Part shown: positions 16,901 through 28,424 of the stretch, in pieces | Position numbering within the stretch: position 1 is the first letter of the stretch | Layout of the letters: every line of letters begins with the position of its first letter | Notes under the pieces: generated by a model | What the model was told of the DNA's origin: nothing | Seen by the model: only the letters and a program-made list of their open reading frames with translations | Database searches by the model: none | Source: Lachnospiraceae bacterium | GTDB taxonomy: Bacteria > Bacillota_A > Clostridia > Lachnospirales > Lachnospiraceae | Assembly: GCA_028694115.1 (NCBI GenBank) | Contig: JAQUUB010000017.1 | Coordinates: 1-64,000 of the forward strand | DNA length: 64,000 bases | Direction: 5' to 3' | Made by a program: the position numbers and the translations under genes

Positions 16901-19900
16901 TCTTTTCTGCCATTCCTTTACACCAAATTTTTCATATATAAATTTTTCATAATCTTGGGGGCTAATCCAATTGGAACCTATCTTTATTTCTATGTCTGTA
17001 GCATTTAAATCAGGTGGAATAACTGTTGTAAGTGCTTTTATATTTTCCTTATACCTATCATCATCTAATGCCGCAACTTTAGCAGATGCTATTTTAGTTC
17101 TCACATCTCCAGACAAATACTCTTCTTTGGTCTCATAACCAATATAAGAATCATTGTTATCTGCTTTATCTGGATTAAGATAAATTTCTCCTCTAAGTTC
17201 TTCTAACAACTGTTCAAAAGGCACTGTATATAAAGACAATATGTTTTTCATATTTACATATCCGTAATCTGCAATTGTAATATTTAATGCCTCTATCGCA
17301 GTATCCACAGATCTTTTTTCTATGCGTGGATGTATCGTTTGTTCAGAAAAGATCTTTGCTTTTTCATATTTTTCATCCACCATGTTTTCCAATGCACATA
17401 AAAGTGGATATTCTACATCATCACAAAATGCTCTCTTTGCATCTTTTTCGTTGATATATCCAAATTGTGTTACAAACTGATCATACAACTCATTCAGCTC
17501 TAGTTGTGCGTTTTTCAGCTCGTAATCACTGATGTTATTAAGCTGTATATCAATAACCTTATGTAATGAATCCCGAATTGCACATAATGAAACAACTAAA
17601 CTTCTTTGCTTTTCCGAAAAGTGTTGCTGAAGTATCATTCGAGAATTTTCACGCATATACAAATTATTATCAATTACAACATAGGTATAATTTTTTACAT
17701 CCGGTTCTGCAGGAATACTAACTTCCACATTTTCTGATGGAAGTACACTATTTTCATGAATAATTGGTTCATAAATATTACTTGGCAACTTAGAAATGGC
17801 AGTACCTAAATCACGTTCTAAATCACTATCTAAATTTGGAACAAGATACGTAATTGCCCTATCTGGTCCAAATCTGCTAGTATCAGCTTTCATATGTCCT
17901 AACATCATATCTGGATGAGACACATAATAGCTGTTAAGTGGTATATTTTCACTTTCCATTTCAACAGATTCAAATTCCTGCTCTACCAATGTAGGCACTA
18001 TCTTCTTTTTAAGGAAAATAATATCACTTGTTGCTTCTGTATTTGCAGAATCTGCAAATGTTGTATTGGGTAATCTAATTGCTCCGACAAAATCTGCTTT
18101 TTCAGAAATATACTTACGTACATTTCCATTCTTCTTATCCAATGTTCCTTTTGATGTAATAAAACAAATCAAACCACCAGGAGTGCACAAATCCAATGCC
18201 TTTGCAAAAAAGTAATCATGAATCAAAAAGTTTTCCTTATTAAACTTCTTATCATTAACTTTATATTCTCCAAAAGGTACATTTCCAATCACGCAGTCAA
18301 AAAAATTATGTGGTAAATATGCATTTTCAATACCTGAAATTTGAATATTACAATTAGGATAAAGAAGTTTGGCAATTCGCCCAGATATGGAATCAATCTC
18401 TACACCATATAGGCTACTTTTTTCTTTTATTTCCTGTGGAATTGCACCATAGAAATTTCCTATGCCCATCGATGGCTCTAAAATATTACCTCCGTTAAAC
18501 CCAAACTGCCTGAGTGCCTTATAAATGGAATCCAGCACTATCTTAGGTGTATAAAAGGCATCCGTTACCGTTGATCTAGCTGCTTTATACTCTTCATCCG
18601 TCAAAGCATTTTTCAGAGTATTATAATTTGCTTTATTACTGTCAAACCAGTCTGGTAATCCTCCCCATCCTAAATAATGACTCATTTTCAGTTGTTCTTC
18701 CGCTGTTGCAGGACGTCCTTCACTTTCAACAGTTTTTAATGTATTTATGGCTTCTATATTTCCACTTCCACGTTTATAGCTGTCTCCAGTTAACGCTTCC
18801 CAGTCAGACGAATAGGAAAAATCAATTCCAGTATTATTCTGAATATGATCATTTTCCGGTACAAGCGATTCTACTGGCTCAATTTTTACATTTTCTGATT
18901 GGTCAATAGAATTATTTTGTTCTTCATCTAATGTTTCCTCTAATTTTTCTTCTGTCAGATCTATTCTTCCAGATACCGTATTATTGATATTGATATCTGA
19001 TACAGTTTCTTCCCCTTCTTCCGTTGTGGCTATTTCACTAAGTGAAACATTCTCGAATTTATTTGCTAATGCAAGCATAATTGTAAGTGTAAATTCCTCA
19101 AATGTTACACTCATATAATTACTATATCCTAGCCATCTGTCAGTTTCTATGTAGTTTGACGGGAAACAGTGCACATCCAATACATTTGCATTGAATCGTG
19201 TTTGGACACTATAATTTATTCCGTATCTGTAATAATCATATCCTTTCAGATAATATGTTTTATCTTCATTCATTTTAAACAGTTCATGCAAATACGTTTC
19301 TTTTTCCTCTTTAGTAATCTGAGTATCAGATAAATAAGCTAGTACATCCGAAGTAAAAATAGTGTCGTTTTGAAGAAAAACCGTTCCAAGTGCCTCCAAC
19401 AATTCCCTTCTATCCGATCCTTGGACAATATCATAATTAGAATTTCTTTCTATTTCTAGTTCCTGGTTAAAGTTGTGATAAGCTAAAATCCTTTCATCTT
19501 TATCCTGTTTCCACTGTGGATATGTTTCTTTTTCTCCCGCAAGAAATAATTTGTCAGCTTTCACATAGTTGCAAAGACGCTGCGCAATTTCAGAATAAGT
19601 GAAATTTCTTTCTATAATATCTTCTGCTTTTTGTCTTTTTCCAATAGTGATTTTATATCCCTTTGCATCATAATCATAATTGTAACCCTGATATCCTCCT
19701 CCACCTATTCCAAAATGAGATTTTAAAAGTGCAATCACTTGTTTTACATTTGTTCCGTCTTCTGATGCTTCGAATATTTCTCTACGGAAACGCACCTCAT
19801 AGATACTTGTTCCAAAGAGACGAATAGATTCATCCAACGCATCATTTGTCACAAATGTTGGTACAAGAATATCCAAATTATCCGGTAAATCAAATTGGTG

Positions 19901-21847
19901 TCTACCACTTAAATATGCCTCTAAATGCTCAACACGTTCATATTTACACGCATATCTCCACCCTATATCCAATTCCCCTGCTTTGTACCTTTTCCACAAT
20001 TCTTTTGCATATGATAAAATCTCTACAGATTTATTCGGATCTTGTATATATGATCTCATAGAGTCTTCCGCAGATGGAAAAATATGTCCTGTTGTTTTTA
20101 AAGGCTCTGGTAGTTCATACTTTTCTCTATCAAATCCATCAAAAAAGTAATAAAGTATATCTGTAATGGTTGTGTTTTCATCATATTTAGCTGCTAATAT
20201 TTCTGTTGGTGCATCTAGGTACCTATTTTCTTCAATTAATGTATAAACTCTGCTTTCCACATCCTCCCATGAGATTTCCATAGTTGGATTATCTCTACTT
20301 TCTTTTCCATACGAAAGCAGCATACCTCTTTCTTTATCATAAAAAACACTAATATCCCTTCTGTCCACTGTAAATCCTAATGCTGCCCCCCTATAATGCC
20401 TTTTAATGGTATCAATCGCATCATCAATTACAATATCGTCCCAATGTGTAGCATAGAAATTAAAGACCGCATATTTAGCCCCCAGTTCATAGCCTGATGC
20501 ACCCGCACAAAGAATCCGATCAATAAGTTCATTAGAAAAGCGATTAGAAATATCTGTTCTCCGGATTTCAAAATGTTCTGCCACATCAATATTCCCAGCT
20601 GCTACATCAATATTACTTCTATTTTTCATATAGCTGAATAAATCAATTTGACTATTCTCATTTTGTGATTCTTCTGCAGCTAAAATGTCAGAGGTCTGTA
20701 AAGTATCTCCTGTCTCACTACTTCCATTATCTGCTCCGAGATTGTCGTTTCCGCCTTCATTCTGTTCAGGAAGTCCATTTCCCATATATTCTGTTTTTTC
20801 TGTTGGCTCTCCTGCATTATCTCGAATTTTTCTTTCGCTTCCTTCACTCGCTGATCCAACAGACTCTCCATCTGACCGTTGTTCAATAGAATTGGTATCT
20901 GTTCCGGATAATTTGTTATCAGATATTCCGCTATCATTCTGGCCCACATTGGTCTTTGGGATAAGATTTTTTCCATCCCCTGGTATAATTCCACCCTCTG
21001 CAACCCCAACTCCCTCAACGCTTCCTCTTCGGTCAGATTCTCCATTTTCTTCTGTTCCTTGCTCTGCACTGTTTGATTGTCTGTTATCACTTCCATTTCC
21101 ATGATTAAATCGTTGATCATTTTTTATTCTCCTTTTCTCGTTAATCACAAACTGTGATATAAATCTCAATTCCTTACAAGAATTAAGTTGAACTGCTTTC
21201 ATACATTTTGATAAAAATTCAGCATTTACACTACCATCTTCATTCACAAAATACTGCTCATAGCAAACAGCGGTATCTTCTTTCATAGAATAATCAAGAT
21301 TACATCTAGTACACAGTATCTTTAAACTGCAATCAGTAATCAGTCTGTGTATGTTCCAGCGCTTTTCAATATCATCATCAAACCATAAATCTTTATCATA
21401 ATTCAGCGAATAATTTGTTATCTCATCAAATAACAAACCATATAAATATTCCAGGTTATCTTCTTTTCCCTTTTTCGATTTACGATATAACGCCATAAGA
21501 TTGTCCATAATCTCTGGTGTCATAGTCCATGTTTTGATTTCTCTTCCTTTAGTATCACTTATATCAAAAATAAAATCAGAATAATTTGCATATGGAGTTG
21601 ACATATCAAAGGGATAAACTGCAATACCTGTATTCTGCATTGGAAAGCGTCCCATCTTCTTCCACCCGTCAAAACCCGAGATAAATGTTGCATCCGGCTT
21701 TTGATTATAAACTGCAAATATATTTTCTATTGTCATTTGATAAATATTGCCCATGCCACAAAACTTCACAAAATCGTAAAATGCTTCATTTGTATTTAAA
21801 GACTGTATTGTTTCACTGACACTTTTTTCAAGATTTTCTATTCTCAA
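13952..21847 (-). CDS. Giant polyvalent protein: N6-adenine methylase plus SNF2-type helicase
   Basis: 2631 residues; TTG start at 21847 overlaps the topoisomerase stop (TTGA) and follows GGAGGAG. Order: N-terminal ArdC-like/polyvalent region (about 1-240), disordered Gly/Ser/Asn/Glu-rich linker (about 243-400) that also encodes an overprinted gene, conserved middle domains (about 410-950), adenine methylase ([16 protein letters not shown] for [14 protein letters not shown] for the catalytic loop, about 1130-1200), then helicase: Walker A-like [16 protein letters not shown] (about 1800), DEAH box [10 protein letters not shown] (about 1960), and motif [12 protein letters not shown] (about 2320), finishing in a coiled coil. 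Such proteins are a hallmark of Firmicutes conjugative elements and are thought to modify or remodel element DNA, possibly shielding it from restriction. Ends QQRKRFAI. Confidence 0.9.
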   Translation of the reverse strand: MRIENLEKSVSETIQSLNTNEAFYDFVKFCGMGNIYQMTIENIFAVYNQKPDATFISGFDGWKKMGRFPMQNTGIAVYPFDMSTPYANYSDFIFDISDTKGREIKTWTMTPEIMDNLMALYRKSKKGKEDNLEYLYGLLFDEITNYSLNYDKDLWFDDDIEKRWNIHRLITDCSLKILCTRCNLDYSMKEDTAVCYEQYFVNEDGSVNAEFLSKCMKAVQLNSCKELRFISQFVINEKRRIKNDQRFNHGNGSDNRQSNSAEQGTEENGESDRRGSVEGVGVAEGGIIPGDGKNLIPKTNVGQNDSGISDNKLSGTDTNSIEQRSDGESVGSASEGSERKIRDNAGEPTEKTEYMGNGLPEQNEGGNDNLGADNGSSETGDTLQTSDILAAEESQNENSQIDLFSYMKNRSNIDVAAGNIDVAEHFEIRRTDISNRFSNELIDRILCAGASGYELGAKYAVFNFYATHWDDIVIDDAIDTIKRHYRGAALGFTVDRRDISVFYDKERGMLLSYGKESRDNPTMEISWEDVESRVYTLIEENRYLDAPTEILAAKYDENTTITDILYYFFDGFDREKYELPEPLKTTGHIFPSAEDSMRSYIQDPNKSVEILSYAKELWKRYKAGELDIGWRYACKYERVEHLEAYLSGRHQFDLPDNLDILVPTFVTNDALDESIRLFGTSIYEVRFRREIFEASEDGTNVKQVIALLKSHFGIGGGGYQGYNYDYDAKGYKITIGKRQKAEDIIERNFTYSEIAQRLCNYVKADKLFLAGEKETYPQWKQDKDERILAYHNFNQELEIERNSNYDIVQGSDRRELLEALGTVFLQNDTIFTSDVLAYLSDTQITKEEKETYLHELFKMNEDKTYYLKGYDYYRYGINYSVQTRFNANVLDVHCFPSNYIETDRWLGYSNYMSVTFEEFTLTIMLALANKFENVSLSEIATTEEGEETVSDININNTVSGRIDLTEEKLEETLDEEQNNSIDQSENVKIEPVESLVPENDHIQNNTGIDFSYSSDWEALTGDSYKRGSGNIEAINTLKTVESEGRPATAEEQLKMSHYLGWGGLPDWFDSNKANYNTLKNALTDEEYKAARSTVTDAFYTPKIVLDSIYKALRQFGFNGGNILEPSMGIGNFYGAIPQEIKEKSSLYGVEIDSISGRIAKLLYPNCNIQISGIENAYLPHNFFDCVIGNVPFGEYKVNDKKFNKENFLIHDYFFAKALDLCTPGGLICFITSKGTLDKKNGNVRKYISEKADFVGAIRLPNTTFADSANTEATSDIIFLKKKIVPTLVEQEFESVEMESENIPLNSYYVSHPDMMLGHMKADTSRFGPDRAITYLVPNLDSDLERDLGTAISKLPSNIYEPIIHENSVLPSENVEVSIPAEPDVKNYTYVVIDNNLYMRENSRMILQQHFSEKQRSLVVSLCAIRDSLHKVIDIQLNNISDYELKNAQLELNELYDQFVTQFGYINEKDAKRAFCDDVEYPLLCALENMVDEKYEKAKIFSEQTIHPRIEKRSVDTAIEALNITIADYGYVNMKNILSLYTVPFEQLLEELRGEIYLNPDKADNNDSYIGYETKEEYLSGDVRTKIASAKVAALDDDRYKENIKALTTVIPPDLNATDIEIKIGSNWISPQDYEKFIYEKFGVKEWQKRNIFLEYNSLVNTYFIQSKNTCTSVENTSAYGTDRMTALEIFENLLNLRQITVRDRIDDPNGGYRYVPNQQATMLVRAKAEIIKEEFSDWLFVDLERREKYVRIYNDKFNNIKLREYDGSFLTLPGMNPDIELRPHQKNAIARIIRGGNTLLAHCVGAGKSYEMAASAMELKRLGLANKPMIVVPNHLTGQMASEFLTLYPSANILLTTKKDFEKNSRKRFISKISTGEYDAIIIGHSQFEKIPISKERQQENIEREIDEVQSFIASLKYEKNETWSVKQMEAQEKQLRTKLEILSNEDYKDNVITFEELGVDCLMIDEAHNYKNLSFTTKISRVAGINPNGSNKSYDLLQKVQYINELNPGRNVVFATGTPISNTMCEMYLMQKYLQADLLKSKGIYHFDAWAANFGETVTAMELSPEGKGYREKTRFGRFTNLPELVTMFRMCADVQMQENLPYLDIPSLIDNKHTIVESEPNDEIKAYVDTFVERAAAIRNGTVDPSIDNMLKICHDAKLVSTDIRMLNEEGIPDMDSKLYKCVDRVYSIWLKSKDNKGTQAIFSDIGVPNGNKGFNVYNFIKKELVKKGVPAEEVCFIHDAKNDKDRDDMFQDLRNGVKRIIIGSTEKMGTGTNIQTRLCALHEIDVPWRPSDVEQREGRILRQGNMYKEVRILRYVTKGTFDAYNWSIIENKQKFISQVMTGGDVARSCTDVDEAVLNYAEMKAIASGNPLIKEKMEVDTEVTKLQLIKKSFISNKYKLERDVYNVLPERMERNKEIIDKIAEDISVRNSSPLYSSQAQTSILLSEGNSEQDKDVSPFTITFNNHVITDRKKAGELIQNMFQKTPADGILINFAEYAGFKIGICKNLSMFGNQIEKNIVVSGKSRYKIDVSDGETTDIGYVMKIQNCVKKIDAVMEQYQHKLEEVEDAIKSSKKELEKPFSKESELTALLNRQAELNELLIEQSKEDEKQEQSVDENITLQQRKRFAI
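20680..21120 (-). CDS. TnpV-like protein overprinted inside the methylase-helicase gene
   Basis: 146 codons in the +1 frame relative to the host gene, wholly inside its disordered linker. ATG 21120 has AAAGGAG 8 bases upstream, a strong internal site. The product looks like a folded helical protein, unlike the host frame here: [18 protein letters not shown], a leucine-rich segment, an A-x-x-x-F helix, then [14 protein letters not shown] and [13 protein letters not shown]. From memory this order matches the TnpV family (Y-G-R-M ... YL ... LL-x-x-G-x-L ... D-Q-M-E-W-V-x-R-M-N ... A-E-E-I-V-L-x-E-L-I). TnpV is an uncharacterised protein of clostridial mobile elements. The alternative is a chance open frame, which the ribosome binding site and the amino-acid composition argue against. 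Confidence 0.65.
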   Translation of the reverse strand: MINDLIMEMEVITDNQTVQSKEQKKMENLTEEEALRELGLQRVELYQGMEKILSQRPMWARMIAEYLITNYPEQIPILLNNGQMESLLDQRVKEAKEKFEIMQESQQKKQNIWEMDFLNRMKAETTISEQIMEVVRQEILYRPLTF

Positions 21848-24800
21848 TACTGTTCTCCTCCATCTTTTGGTTTCTCAGGAAATAAAAATCCTACTTTCTT
21901 CGCTTCTTTATCTATAACTAGATTGGCACTAAATAATTTTCTTGTTTTTGGACTAAAGAATCCATTGATAACATCTGATTTTCCATATATGAGCAGCTTC
22001 TGTATCTGGTTATCCGCTACTGGTACTGATGCAATCGTTGTATTCAGACTAAATCCACATTCACAATAGTAACTAGATTTACCTTTATATAGTTTTTTAG
22101 AACAAATTGGGCATGAATACGATGAAAGTTCTCTGCTTTCTTCTCGTCCTGGAAATTCAAATCCAATAGTTTTAAGTTCACTATTCCATTTCAAATATGC
22201 TGAAAATGGCTTTTTACCTTTTTCTTTTGGCTTAAATCCTTCAATCAAATCTGTTTTTCCAAGTTCTAATAGTTTTCTTAGCTGTATTTCATCTAGCATT
22301 ACTCCTGCAATAGCACCCAGATAAAATTGACAGCCTTCTGTTTTATTTACTCTCTTACTACAACAATAACCAAATTTATTTTTTAATAAGGGATTCCCAC
22401 AAATAGGACATTTTACACCTATTTCAATCGGTTTGTTTTCATCAAAAACTAACTCAATTCTTTTTTCTGACGCATTCCACTTTAAATGTGCATCAAAAGG
22501 TACTTTTTCACTATTTTTGAATGAAATAAGATCTGTTTCCATACCACCGAGAATTGCTTTTAATTCCTTTTCCTTAATTGTATGTCCCATAAAATTCCCT
22601 GCCAAAAAAGAACATCCATCTTTTTCCGCTATCCGTTTTTCCTGAGATTTATAATTTTCACATTTGAATCCATAACTTGTAGCAAGAATTCGTCCATTAC
22701 ATATAGGGCAATAATAATCTGTTCTAAGATCTTCTTTTTCAGGAAATTTAAATTTAATTAAAATATCTTTATCCAGGATAAGAAATGCATCAAACTTTGT
22801 ACCTTCCTTATTTTTAAATCCACTCAACAAATCTGTTTGTCTGACCGTTAGCAATTGTTCCAGTATTTTTTCAGAGATTGTCTTTCCTGCAATTTTTCCT
22901 ATCCAAAAACTGCACCCACTTTCTCGATCTATATAGTCCTCACATTTAAAATAGTTACCTTGCTTCTGAATCTTTTTACCACATACCGGACATTTGTATT
23001 TTGTATTTTCCCAGGGCATATTCGTCACTTCAAATTCAATTTTTTTAATTGAATCATTCCATGTAAGATATGCTGCGAAAGGCTTGTTTTTCTGAGATAT
23101 AAAATCATAAAACGGTCCTACTTTTCCTTTGTTTAATAATGTTGCTAATTCATTAGTCAATAACCGATGCCCTACTACATCACCACCAACCGAAAAATTG
23201 CATCCCTCGTTTTTACTGATATTTGCCTTACACTTAAATCCCCATGCAGTTGTTTCTACTTCTTTTCCACATAAAGGACATTTGATTTTTGTATTCCATG
23301 CATCAAATTCTTTATATTCTGTTTGAATATAGTTTGTTGCAAGTGAATAGATTTTCTGTTTAACCTGGTCCCTGTTACTTATTCCACTTTGCTTAATATC
23401 ATCACATTTTTTTCTTATATATTCATAAAACTCTGCTTCAAATACTTTTCGGGAAATGCTTCCTTCTGATATTTTTTCTAGGTTCATTTCCCATTCTGCT
23501 GTAATTTCTGGTGATAACAAGTCAGGTATAGACAAATCTACCACTTCATAGACCATTTCTCCAAAATTTGTCGGTGTGAGAATCTGCTTTGATGCATTCA
23601 AGTTAATATAGTTTAACCGAATAAGTTTTTCTATAATTTCTGCCCTGGTCGCACTAGTACCTATTCCATTTGATTTTATTTGCTCCCTTAACTCATCATC
23701 TTCAATAAGATTCCCCGCATTTTCCATTGCTAATACCATAGAACCAGAGGTATACCTTTTGGGTGGAGCTGTAGCACCCTTTTTAGTAGTAAATGCTGCT
23801 TCGTATGTATTTCCTTTGCAAAGCATTGATATATTAGTTGCATTATCCTTTTGCACTGATATATCTTCTGGCATTCCAAGTACTTCATAAAATCCTGCAC
23901 TTAATAATACTTTACTCATACCTACAAATAATTCTTTATTTGCCATTGCCTCAAATTTGATGTGTTCAAATTCAGCAGCCGGATAAAACACTGCCAAAAA
24001 TCTGCGTACGATCATTTCATAAACTGATTTTTCTCTTTGTGTCAGTTCTTTTACTACTCGACCTGTTGGAATGATAGCATAGTGATCTGTTATCTTACTA
24101 TCATCGATGTATTTTCCTTCTATATGATAATTCCGTGCTTCTATATGTTCTACAAAAGAGGAAAAAGATCCATTTTTCAATCCTATAAGATTCTTTTTTA
24201 TCTCTTTTGCTACAGCCGATGATATTACTCTCGCATCTGTTCTCGGATATGTAGTAATTTTTTTTTCATATAATGATTGAGCTATTGAAAGAGTTTCAGA
24301 TGGTGAAATATGTAACACTTTCGTACATTCACTTTGTAGCTCTGCTAAATTGAATAATAAAGGTGCATTTTTCTTTTCAATACGTTTTTCCAATGATTTA
24401 ATAACTATTTTGTTTTCCAAACTATCTATAAGTTCCAATGCATCTTTTTCCTGGTTAAAACCAAATTCAGAATATAATTTAGGAGAATTGTAATATGCAC
24501 TTTCTTCTGTTACTCTCCATTCTCCCTCTATTTCGTTTCCGGCAACGCTCATAATTGCTTTTATTCTGAAAAAGTCTTTGACTTTGAATTTTCTTATTTC
24601 ACGTTCACGTTTTACAATCATACCTAATACACATGTCATAACACGTCCTACAGAAATAGGTACGTGCTTCTTTTGTCCCGATCCAGTATTTAGCATTGTC
24701 GAGTACAACACTGATAATAGTCTGGAAAAATTTATACCAATTAAAAAATCTGCAATAGCTCTCATATAGCCTGCATCAGACATATTTTCATATTCTTTAA

Positions 24801-25254
24801 TAGATTTTGCTTCTGCAATACCTCTTAAAATTTCATCCTCAGTCTGTGAATCTATCCATACTATTCTTTCTTCTGCAGATGAGTTATGTCCTGCCAGCAT
24901 CCGCACAAGCATTTGGATATAAAGACCTTCTCGCCCTGCATCACCTGCATAATAAATAGCTGAAATGTCATTTCTGTTATACAATGATTTCACAATATTA
25001 AATTGCTTTATTGTAGTGGAAATCGTTTCATAACGAAATTTATCTGGTATAAAAGGTAATGTTTCTAATTTCCATTCTTTTAAAGCTACATCATACTTTT
25101 CTGGATAAGAAAGTGTAACAAGATGTCCTACTGTCCACGTAACAATCCAATCATTGTTTTCCATATACCCTGAGTTAGCATTACTATTTACTTTTAATAC
25201 TTTTGCATATTCCTGCGCCACTGATGGCTTCTCTGCAATAATTATCCTCTTCAT
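21844..25254 (-). CDS. topB: Type IA DNA topoisomerase (topoisomerase III) with five zinc-finger repeats
   Basis: 1136 residues, ATG 25254 with GGAGGG 6 bases upstream. TOPRIM domain at the N-terminus ([20 protein letters not shown]; later [14 protein letters not shown] gives the acidic metal site), and the active-site tyrosine in [15 protein letters not shown] (about residue 338). After about residue 650 there are five C4-type modules beginning CPLCGKE, CPVCGKK, CPICNGR, CPICGNP and CPICSKK, each followed by an F-x-A-x-L-x-W/I unit, making the protein much longer than a chromosomal TopB (about 700). The tail probably binds single-stranded DNA. Relaxation or decatenation of transferring or replicating element DNA is the expected role. 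Its stop overlaps the start of the methylase-helicase. Confidence 0.93.
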   Translation of the reverse strand: MKRIIIAEKPSVAQEYAKVLKVNSNANSGYMENNDWIVTWTVGHLVTLSYPEKYDVALKEWKLETLPFIPDKFRYETISTTIKQFNIVKSLYNRNDISAIYYAGDAGREGLYIQMLVRMLAGHNSSAEERIVWIDSQTEDEILRGIAEAKSIKEYENMSDAGYMRAIADFLIGINFSRLLSVLYSTMLNTGSGQKKHVPISVGRVMTCVLGMIVKREREIRKFKVKDFFRIKAIMSVAGNEIEGEWRVTEESAYYNSPKLYSEFGFNQEKDALELIDSLENKIVIKSLEKRIEKKNAPLLFNLAELQSECTKVLHISPSETLSIAQSLYEKKITTYPRTDARVISSAVAKEIKKNLIGLKNGSFSSFVEHIEARNYHIEGKYIDDSKITDHYAIIPTGRVVKELTQREKSVYEMIVRRFLAVFYPAAEFEHIKFEAMANKELFVGMSKVLLSAGFYEVLGMPEDISVQKDNATNISMLCKGNTYEAAFTTKKGATAPPKRYTSGSMVLAMENAGNLIEDDELREQIKSNGIGTSATRAEIIEKLIRLNYINLNASKQILTPTNFGEMVYEVVDLSIPDLLSPEITAEWEMNLEKISEGSISRKVFEAEFYEYIRKKCDDIKQSGISNRDQVKQKIYSLATNYIQTEYKEFDAWNTKIKCPLCGKEVETTAWGFKCKANISKNEGCNFSVGGDVVGHRLLTNELATLLNKGKVGPFYDFISQKNKPFAAYLTWNDSIKKIEFEVTNMPWENTKYKCPVCGKKIQKQGNYFKCEDYIDRESGCSFWIGKIAGKTISEKILEQLLTVRQTDLLSGFKNKEGTKFDAFLILDKDILIKFKFPEKEDLRTDYYCPICNGRILATSYGFKCENYKSQEKRIAEKDGCSFLAGNFMGHTIKEKELKAILGGMETDLISFKNSEKVPFDAHLKWNASEKRIELVFDENKPIEIGVKCPICGNPLLKNKFGYCCSKRVNKTEGCQFYLGAIAGVMLDEIQLRKLLELGKTDLIEGFKPKEKGKKPFSAYLKWNSELKTIGFEFPGREESRELSSYSCPICSKKLYKGKSSYYCECGFSLNTTIASVPVADNQIQKLLIYGKSDVINGFFSPKTRKLFSANLVIDKEAKKVGFLFPEKPKDGGEQY

Positions 25255-25271
25255 GAAATACCCTCCAAAAA

Positions 25272-25311
25272 AGGCGCTGAAATACTCATTGTTTAAGAGT
25301 AATCAGCGCCT
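25272..25311 (-). terminator. Terminator between DUF5688 gene and topB
   Basis: AGGCGCTGA / TCAGCGCCT, with a second inner pairing TACTC / GAGTA, followed on the minus strand by TTTTTT and directly by the topB Shine-Dalgarno GGAGGG. It ends the upstream operon; because it lies 18 bases before the topB start, it could also work as an attenuator. Confidence 0.8.
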
Positions 25312-25324
25312 GCAATGATTTTTA

Positions 25325-26305
25325 TTATCTGCCTGCTCCATTTCTTATTTGACTAGCCTGAAGCTCTTCCTGTCTCTGTTTTTCCTGATCTGCACGGTAT
25401 AGTTCATGTCTGGCATAATCATATTTATAAACATGCTCTGATAGTCTGTCCTGTGGTTCGACCTGAGTTTCATTTACTTCCTGTACCATTGCTTCCAGTG
25501 TTGGGATATCCATATCATCAGTAGCTTTTACACACAGCACTTCATGTGTAGAGGATGGCAAGATATAAAAATCTGACTGTATTGTTTCAAGTACCTTATC
25601 CATAGCTTTTTCATTCATTAATTCAGCAGCTCCATTGAGTTTCTGTTGATTTGTAAGTACAAACATTGTTTCATCTTCTAACTCAACTGGTATAATTCCC
25701 ATCATTTCTGCATTTTCTTTTCCCATTATTTCTGTCATCACCTGTGTCATTCCCATAAATGAATATGGCATAAGTGCCTCCAGGTTGCCTTTTGCAGTAT
25801 GTTCAAGTACTTCTGCTGAAGTTCCCCATATTTCAGCCATTGCCTTTGTAATAGCTATGGTTTGAGTGCCTTCGTCTTTTGAATCAAGTAGAATTGCATA
25901 TGTAACTGCCAGATCCGCTTTAACTGTATATATCTTATCCGACAAATACTCATCATTATTTTCAGTTCCGACTACTTTAGGTATAATTCTACCTGATACA
26001 TTTTCAAAATCTCTGATATAATCCAAGTCAAATGACTGTGTTATAGCATTGTCCGTAAAAGTTGTTGCAATTCTAGTCATAATAATCGCTAATGTTGCAT
26101 CTTCATTTTCATAAGAAAGAAATAAATCTTTTAAATAAATTGTAGGTGCAATATTGACATTCTCCGGTTTAATAGTAATTCCGTCCACAGTTTCATTATT
26201 TTTCTTCACTGGAATAATGTCTACTTTAGAAGACTTGAATTCTTCCGGAAGAAATTCAGATATATGTGTTTTTACATACTCCAAAAATTCATCATAACTA
26301 AGCAT
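25325..26305 (-). CDS. DUF5688 family protein
   Basis: Start set at ATG 26305 (MLSYDEFLEYVKTHISEF), with AAGGAGGG 8 bases upstream; the open frame further upstream is a shadow of the small gene 26298-26444. About 326 residues, soluble, mixed alpha/beta: an N-terminal FLEYVKTHI, then VDIIPVKKNNETVDGITI, and a central region of LLDSKDEG ... MAEIWGTSAEVLEHTA. This agrees with DUF5688, a family common on Lachnospiraceae mobile elements, function unknown. A shorter relative is encoded just upstream (26459-27157). The C-terminus IRNGAGR is one of the recurrent Arg-terminated tails, and here no downstream gene start explains it. Confidence 0.75.
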   Translation of the reverse strand: MLSYDEFLEYVKTHISEFLPEEFKSSKVDIIPVKKNNETVDGITIKPENVNIAPTIYLKDLFLSYENEDATLAIIMTRIATTFTDNAITQSFDLDYIRDFENVSGRIIPKVVGTENNDEYLSDKIYTVKADLAVTYAILLDSKDEGTQTIAITKAMAEIWGTSAEVLEHTAKGNLEALMPYSFMGMTQVMTEIMGKENAEMMGIIPVELEDETMFVLTNQQKLNGAAELMNEKAMDKVLETIQSDFYILPSSTHEVLCVKATDDMDIPTLEAMVQEVNETQVEPQDRLSEHVYKYDYARHELYRADQEKQRQEELQASQIRNGAGR

Positions 26306-26444
26306 TCTTTGTACCCTCCTTTGATGCATTTCGTGATACTTCTGCTTTCTTTTTTGCATACAATGTTCCATATGCTGCCAATGTAGCAGTTCGATCCGTC
26401 TCTTTCTCTTTTGTGATCTGATAATTTTTGCACACATAATCCAT
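26298..26444 (-). CDS. Small 48-residue protein
   Basis: ATG 26444 (MDYVCKNYQITKEKET) with TGGAGG 10 bases upstream and a TAG at 26298-26300, overlapping the start of the DUF5688 gene by 8 bases. Lysine- and alanine-rich, helical (TLAAYGTLYAKKKAEVSRNAS). Spaced 11 bases after the gene at 26459-27157. The excellent ribosome binding site and operon fit support it; function unknown. Confidence 0.6.
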   Translation of the reverse strand: MDYVCKNYQITKEKETDRTATLAAYGTLYAKKKAEVSRNASKEGTKNA

Positions 26445-26458
26445 TACTTTTTCCTCCA

Positions 26459-27157
26459 TTATCTATGATTGTTTTGAATAGTATGTTGTTCTGTTCTTAA
26501 TGATAAGTTATAAGATTGGCCTTCTGTTTCACTTATTCTCTTTTGTGCTGAATCATATGTCAAAATTGAATCACATATTTTTTCATTTTCTTCTACTGCA
26601 CCAGACAATTCCTTGAATATATTTTGTAATTCTTTTTCGTTTAATCCTGCATTTTCTGGTATACAATACATATGATTGACACTTGATGCCATAATATATA
26701 TTTTATTTGAATCTAATGCCTTTGAAATTTTTTCTAATGCATCTGATTCATAAAAGATAGTGGCTACTCCGTTGTAGAAACTTTTGTTCGACAATACTAC
26801 AATTTTAGAAAAGTCAAAATTATCGTCCAAAAATTTCTGTACCCCTTCTCCAGAAAGGAAACTCACTACCGGTTCCGAAATGGCTGGAAAAAGATTTTTT
26901 GAATTTGTTGTTGCCATATCAAACATATCTTCTTTACTTATGTTCCATCCATTTAACATATCATTGGTTACTGTTAAACAAGTTGTATACATTCCATTGA
27001 TATTTTTATCTCCCATACATAATTGTGTAAGGACAGCAAAGCTGCCCTTACGAATATGAGGAAAATTTAAAAGCCTTTCAGCACTATCGTTATAATTGAT
27101 AACAGCAAGAATCAATCTTTCTGACAGATCATCAATTGTCATATCTGATATCTTCAT
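26459..27157 (-). CDS. DUF5688-like protein, short form
   Basis: 232 residues, ATG 27157 with AGAGG 5 bases upstream. Shares with the neighbour at 25325-26305 the central block: VTNDMLNGWNISKEDMFDMATTNSKNLFPAI aligns with ITKAMAEIWGTSAEVLEHTAKGNLEALMPY, followed by VVLSN-K and a GVATIFY strand. I read it as a truncated or divergent DUF5688 relative, arisen by duplication. It ends in IQNNHR, an Arg-terminated tail; the next Shine-Dalgarno (GGAGG) lies after the stop codon, so the tail is not forced by it. Confidence 0.65.
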   Translation of the reverse strand: MKISDMTIDDLSERLILAVINYNDSAERLLNFPHIRKGSFAVLTQLCMGDKNINGMYTTCLTVTNDMLNGWNISKEDMFDMATTNSKNLFPAISEPVVSFLSGEGVQKFLDDNFDFSKIVVLSNKSFYNGVATIFYESDALEKISKALDSNKIYIMASSVNHMYCIPENAGLNEKELQNIFKELSGAVEENEKICDSILTYDSAQKRISETEGQSYNLSLRTEQHTIQNNHR

Positions 27158-27168
27158 ATTTACCTCTC

Positions 27169-28266
27169 TTATCTTCCCACACCCTGCTTATGAAAGGGAT
27201 TTTCTTCATTTGCTACCTCATCCGCAAGTGAATGATCTGCATTGTTCTGTAACCATTTTGCTTTTGATTCCTCGAATTTTGCAATAACGTCCTCGGATGT
27301 CATTGTTTCAGTAAGATTATCGTATCCGCCATTTCCGTCAGCAATAGATCTCTTTGCTGTATGATTATATGTTTTTCCATCTGGTCCATTTTTGAACAAT
27401 GAAAGCTGTACCAGATTGGAATCTGGAATAGCATTTACTCGCTCTGATGGAACTACAATTTCATAAAAAACAGTTTCATTTGTGCTTTCATCTGTTGTCG
27501 GAATAGAAATTCCATATAATGCTTTTCCCTCTTTACTGCTAAATGCCCTTACCAGTTTTTCGGATATCTGTGTAGACACAAACAGATCCTTTACGCTGCT
27601 TCTTTCAACTGCTTTTTTAACGTATTCTTTTAATTCTGTACTACTAACTGTTTTAAAATTGTCAACATATCCATCATCTGTTTTTACACTGTTTTTCAGC
27701 TTTACCATATAATCATCTGTTGTATCCATTTTCTTTTTAGGAAATCCAAAATAACTCATTCCTGGATTCTTGTCAGATTCTTTAAATCTATCAAATGGAA
27801 TAACAAAACTATGATAGGAATCATTCCCATTTTCAGTGATTGGAATAGAAATGGATACAAAGGAACCATTTTCTGATGAAAAATGTTTTCCCCAATTGGT
27901 AGGAACTTCCATATTTACAAATCCATGATTTTCTGCATATGTTTTTCTTTCTACTTCATATGCCTCTTTTAATTCCTCGATTTTCCATGTCTTGGTGAAA
28001 TATTTGTCTTCCTTTGCTGCGTCTTCCGCCGCATCCTCATTTCTATATGAAGCATTAATTTCTGTTCCTTCTGGACGTACAAAATATACTCTTTCCGGAT
28101 TATCAGCTTTTACCTTAATACTATCAATAGGATACATATAGCTTCCACCACCAGGAGCTACCACTCTTGCATAATCCTTCCCCGTCTTATCATTGTGAAC
28201 TAAATTTTCAAGATTAACCTGTTTCTTACTTAGTTCAATAGTAACGAATGTTAAATCTTCACCCAC
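27169..28266 (-). CDS. Hypothetical protein with three repeated beta modules
   Basis: Start is GTG 28266 (VGEDLTFVTIEL), 8 bases after GGAGG; a TTG two codons earlier is inside the spacer. About 365 residues made of three related modules of roughly 100 residues: LTFVTIELSKKQ ... YMYPIDSIKV (about 4-105), FVSISIPITENGNDSYHSFVIPFDRF (about 130-225), LYGISIPTTDESTNETVFYEIVVPSERV (about 240-345). Each has an S-I-x-I-P strand, a short loop, and a V-P-x-x-R/S strand, then a helix. Family not recognised; it may bind DNA or another element protein. The tail KQGVGR is Arg-terminated. First gene of a leftward operon reaching 25325. Confidence 0.65.
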   Translation of the reverse strand: MGEDLTFVTIELSKKQVNLENLVHNDKTGKDYARVVAPGGGSYMYPIDSIKVKADNPERVYFVRPEGTEINASYRNEDAAEDAAKEDKYFTKTWKIEELKEAYEVERKTYAENHGFVNMEVPTNWGKHFSSENGSFVSISIPITENGNDSYHSFVIPFDRFKESDKNPGMSYFGFPKKKMDTTDDYMVKLKNSVKTDDGYVDNFKTVSSTELKEYVKKAVERSSVKDLFVSTQISEKLVRAFSSKEGKALYGISIPTTDESTNETVFYEIVVPSERVNAIPDSNLVQLSLFKNGPDGKTYNHTAKRSIADGNGGYDNLTETMTSEDVIAKFEESKAKWLQNNADHSLADEVANEENPFHKQGVGR

Positions 28267-28424
28267 TTGCAATACCTCCTTAGTATGATTAAGCTATTTG
28301 TTGTTACATATATATAGTAAATCTTTTTGTTTGTCCATTTGTTAGTGTAAAATATTACATTTTTCAGAATCTGTTGATTTCAATAAAACAATTTCACAAA
28401 TAACGTTATTTCTAATTCTTTACA

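Noticed and set aside
20685..21104. Plus-strand reading frame opposite the overprinted gene
   Set aside because: No ribosome site; low-complexity Ser/Pro composition from the complementary repeats.
26306..26437. N-terminal extension of the DUF5688 protein
   Set aside because: The basic extension is the shadow of the small gene 26298-26444; the ribosome site fits ATG 26305.
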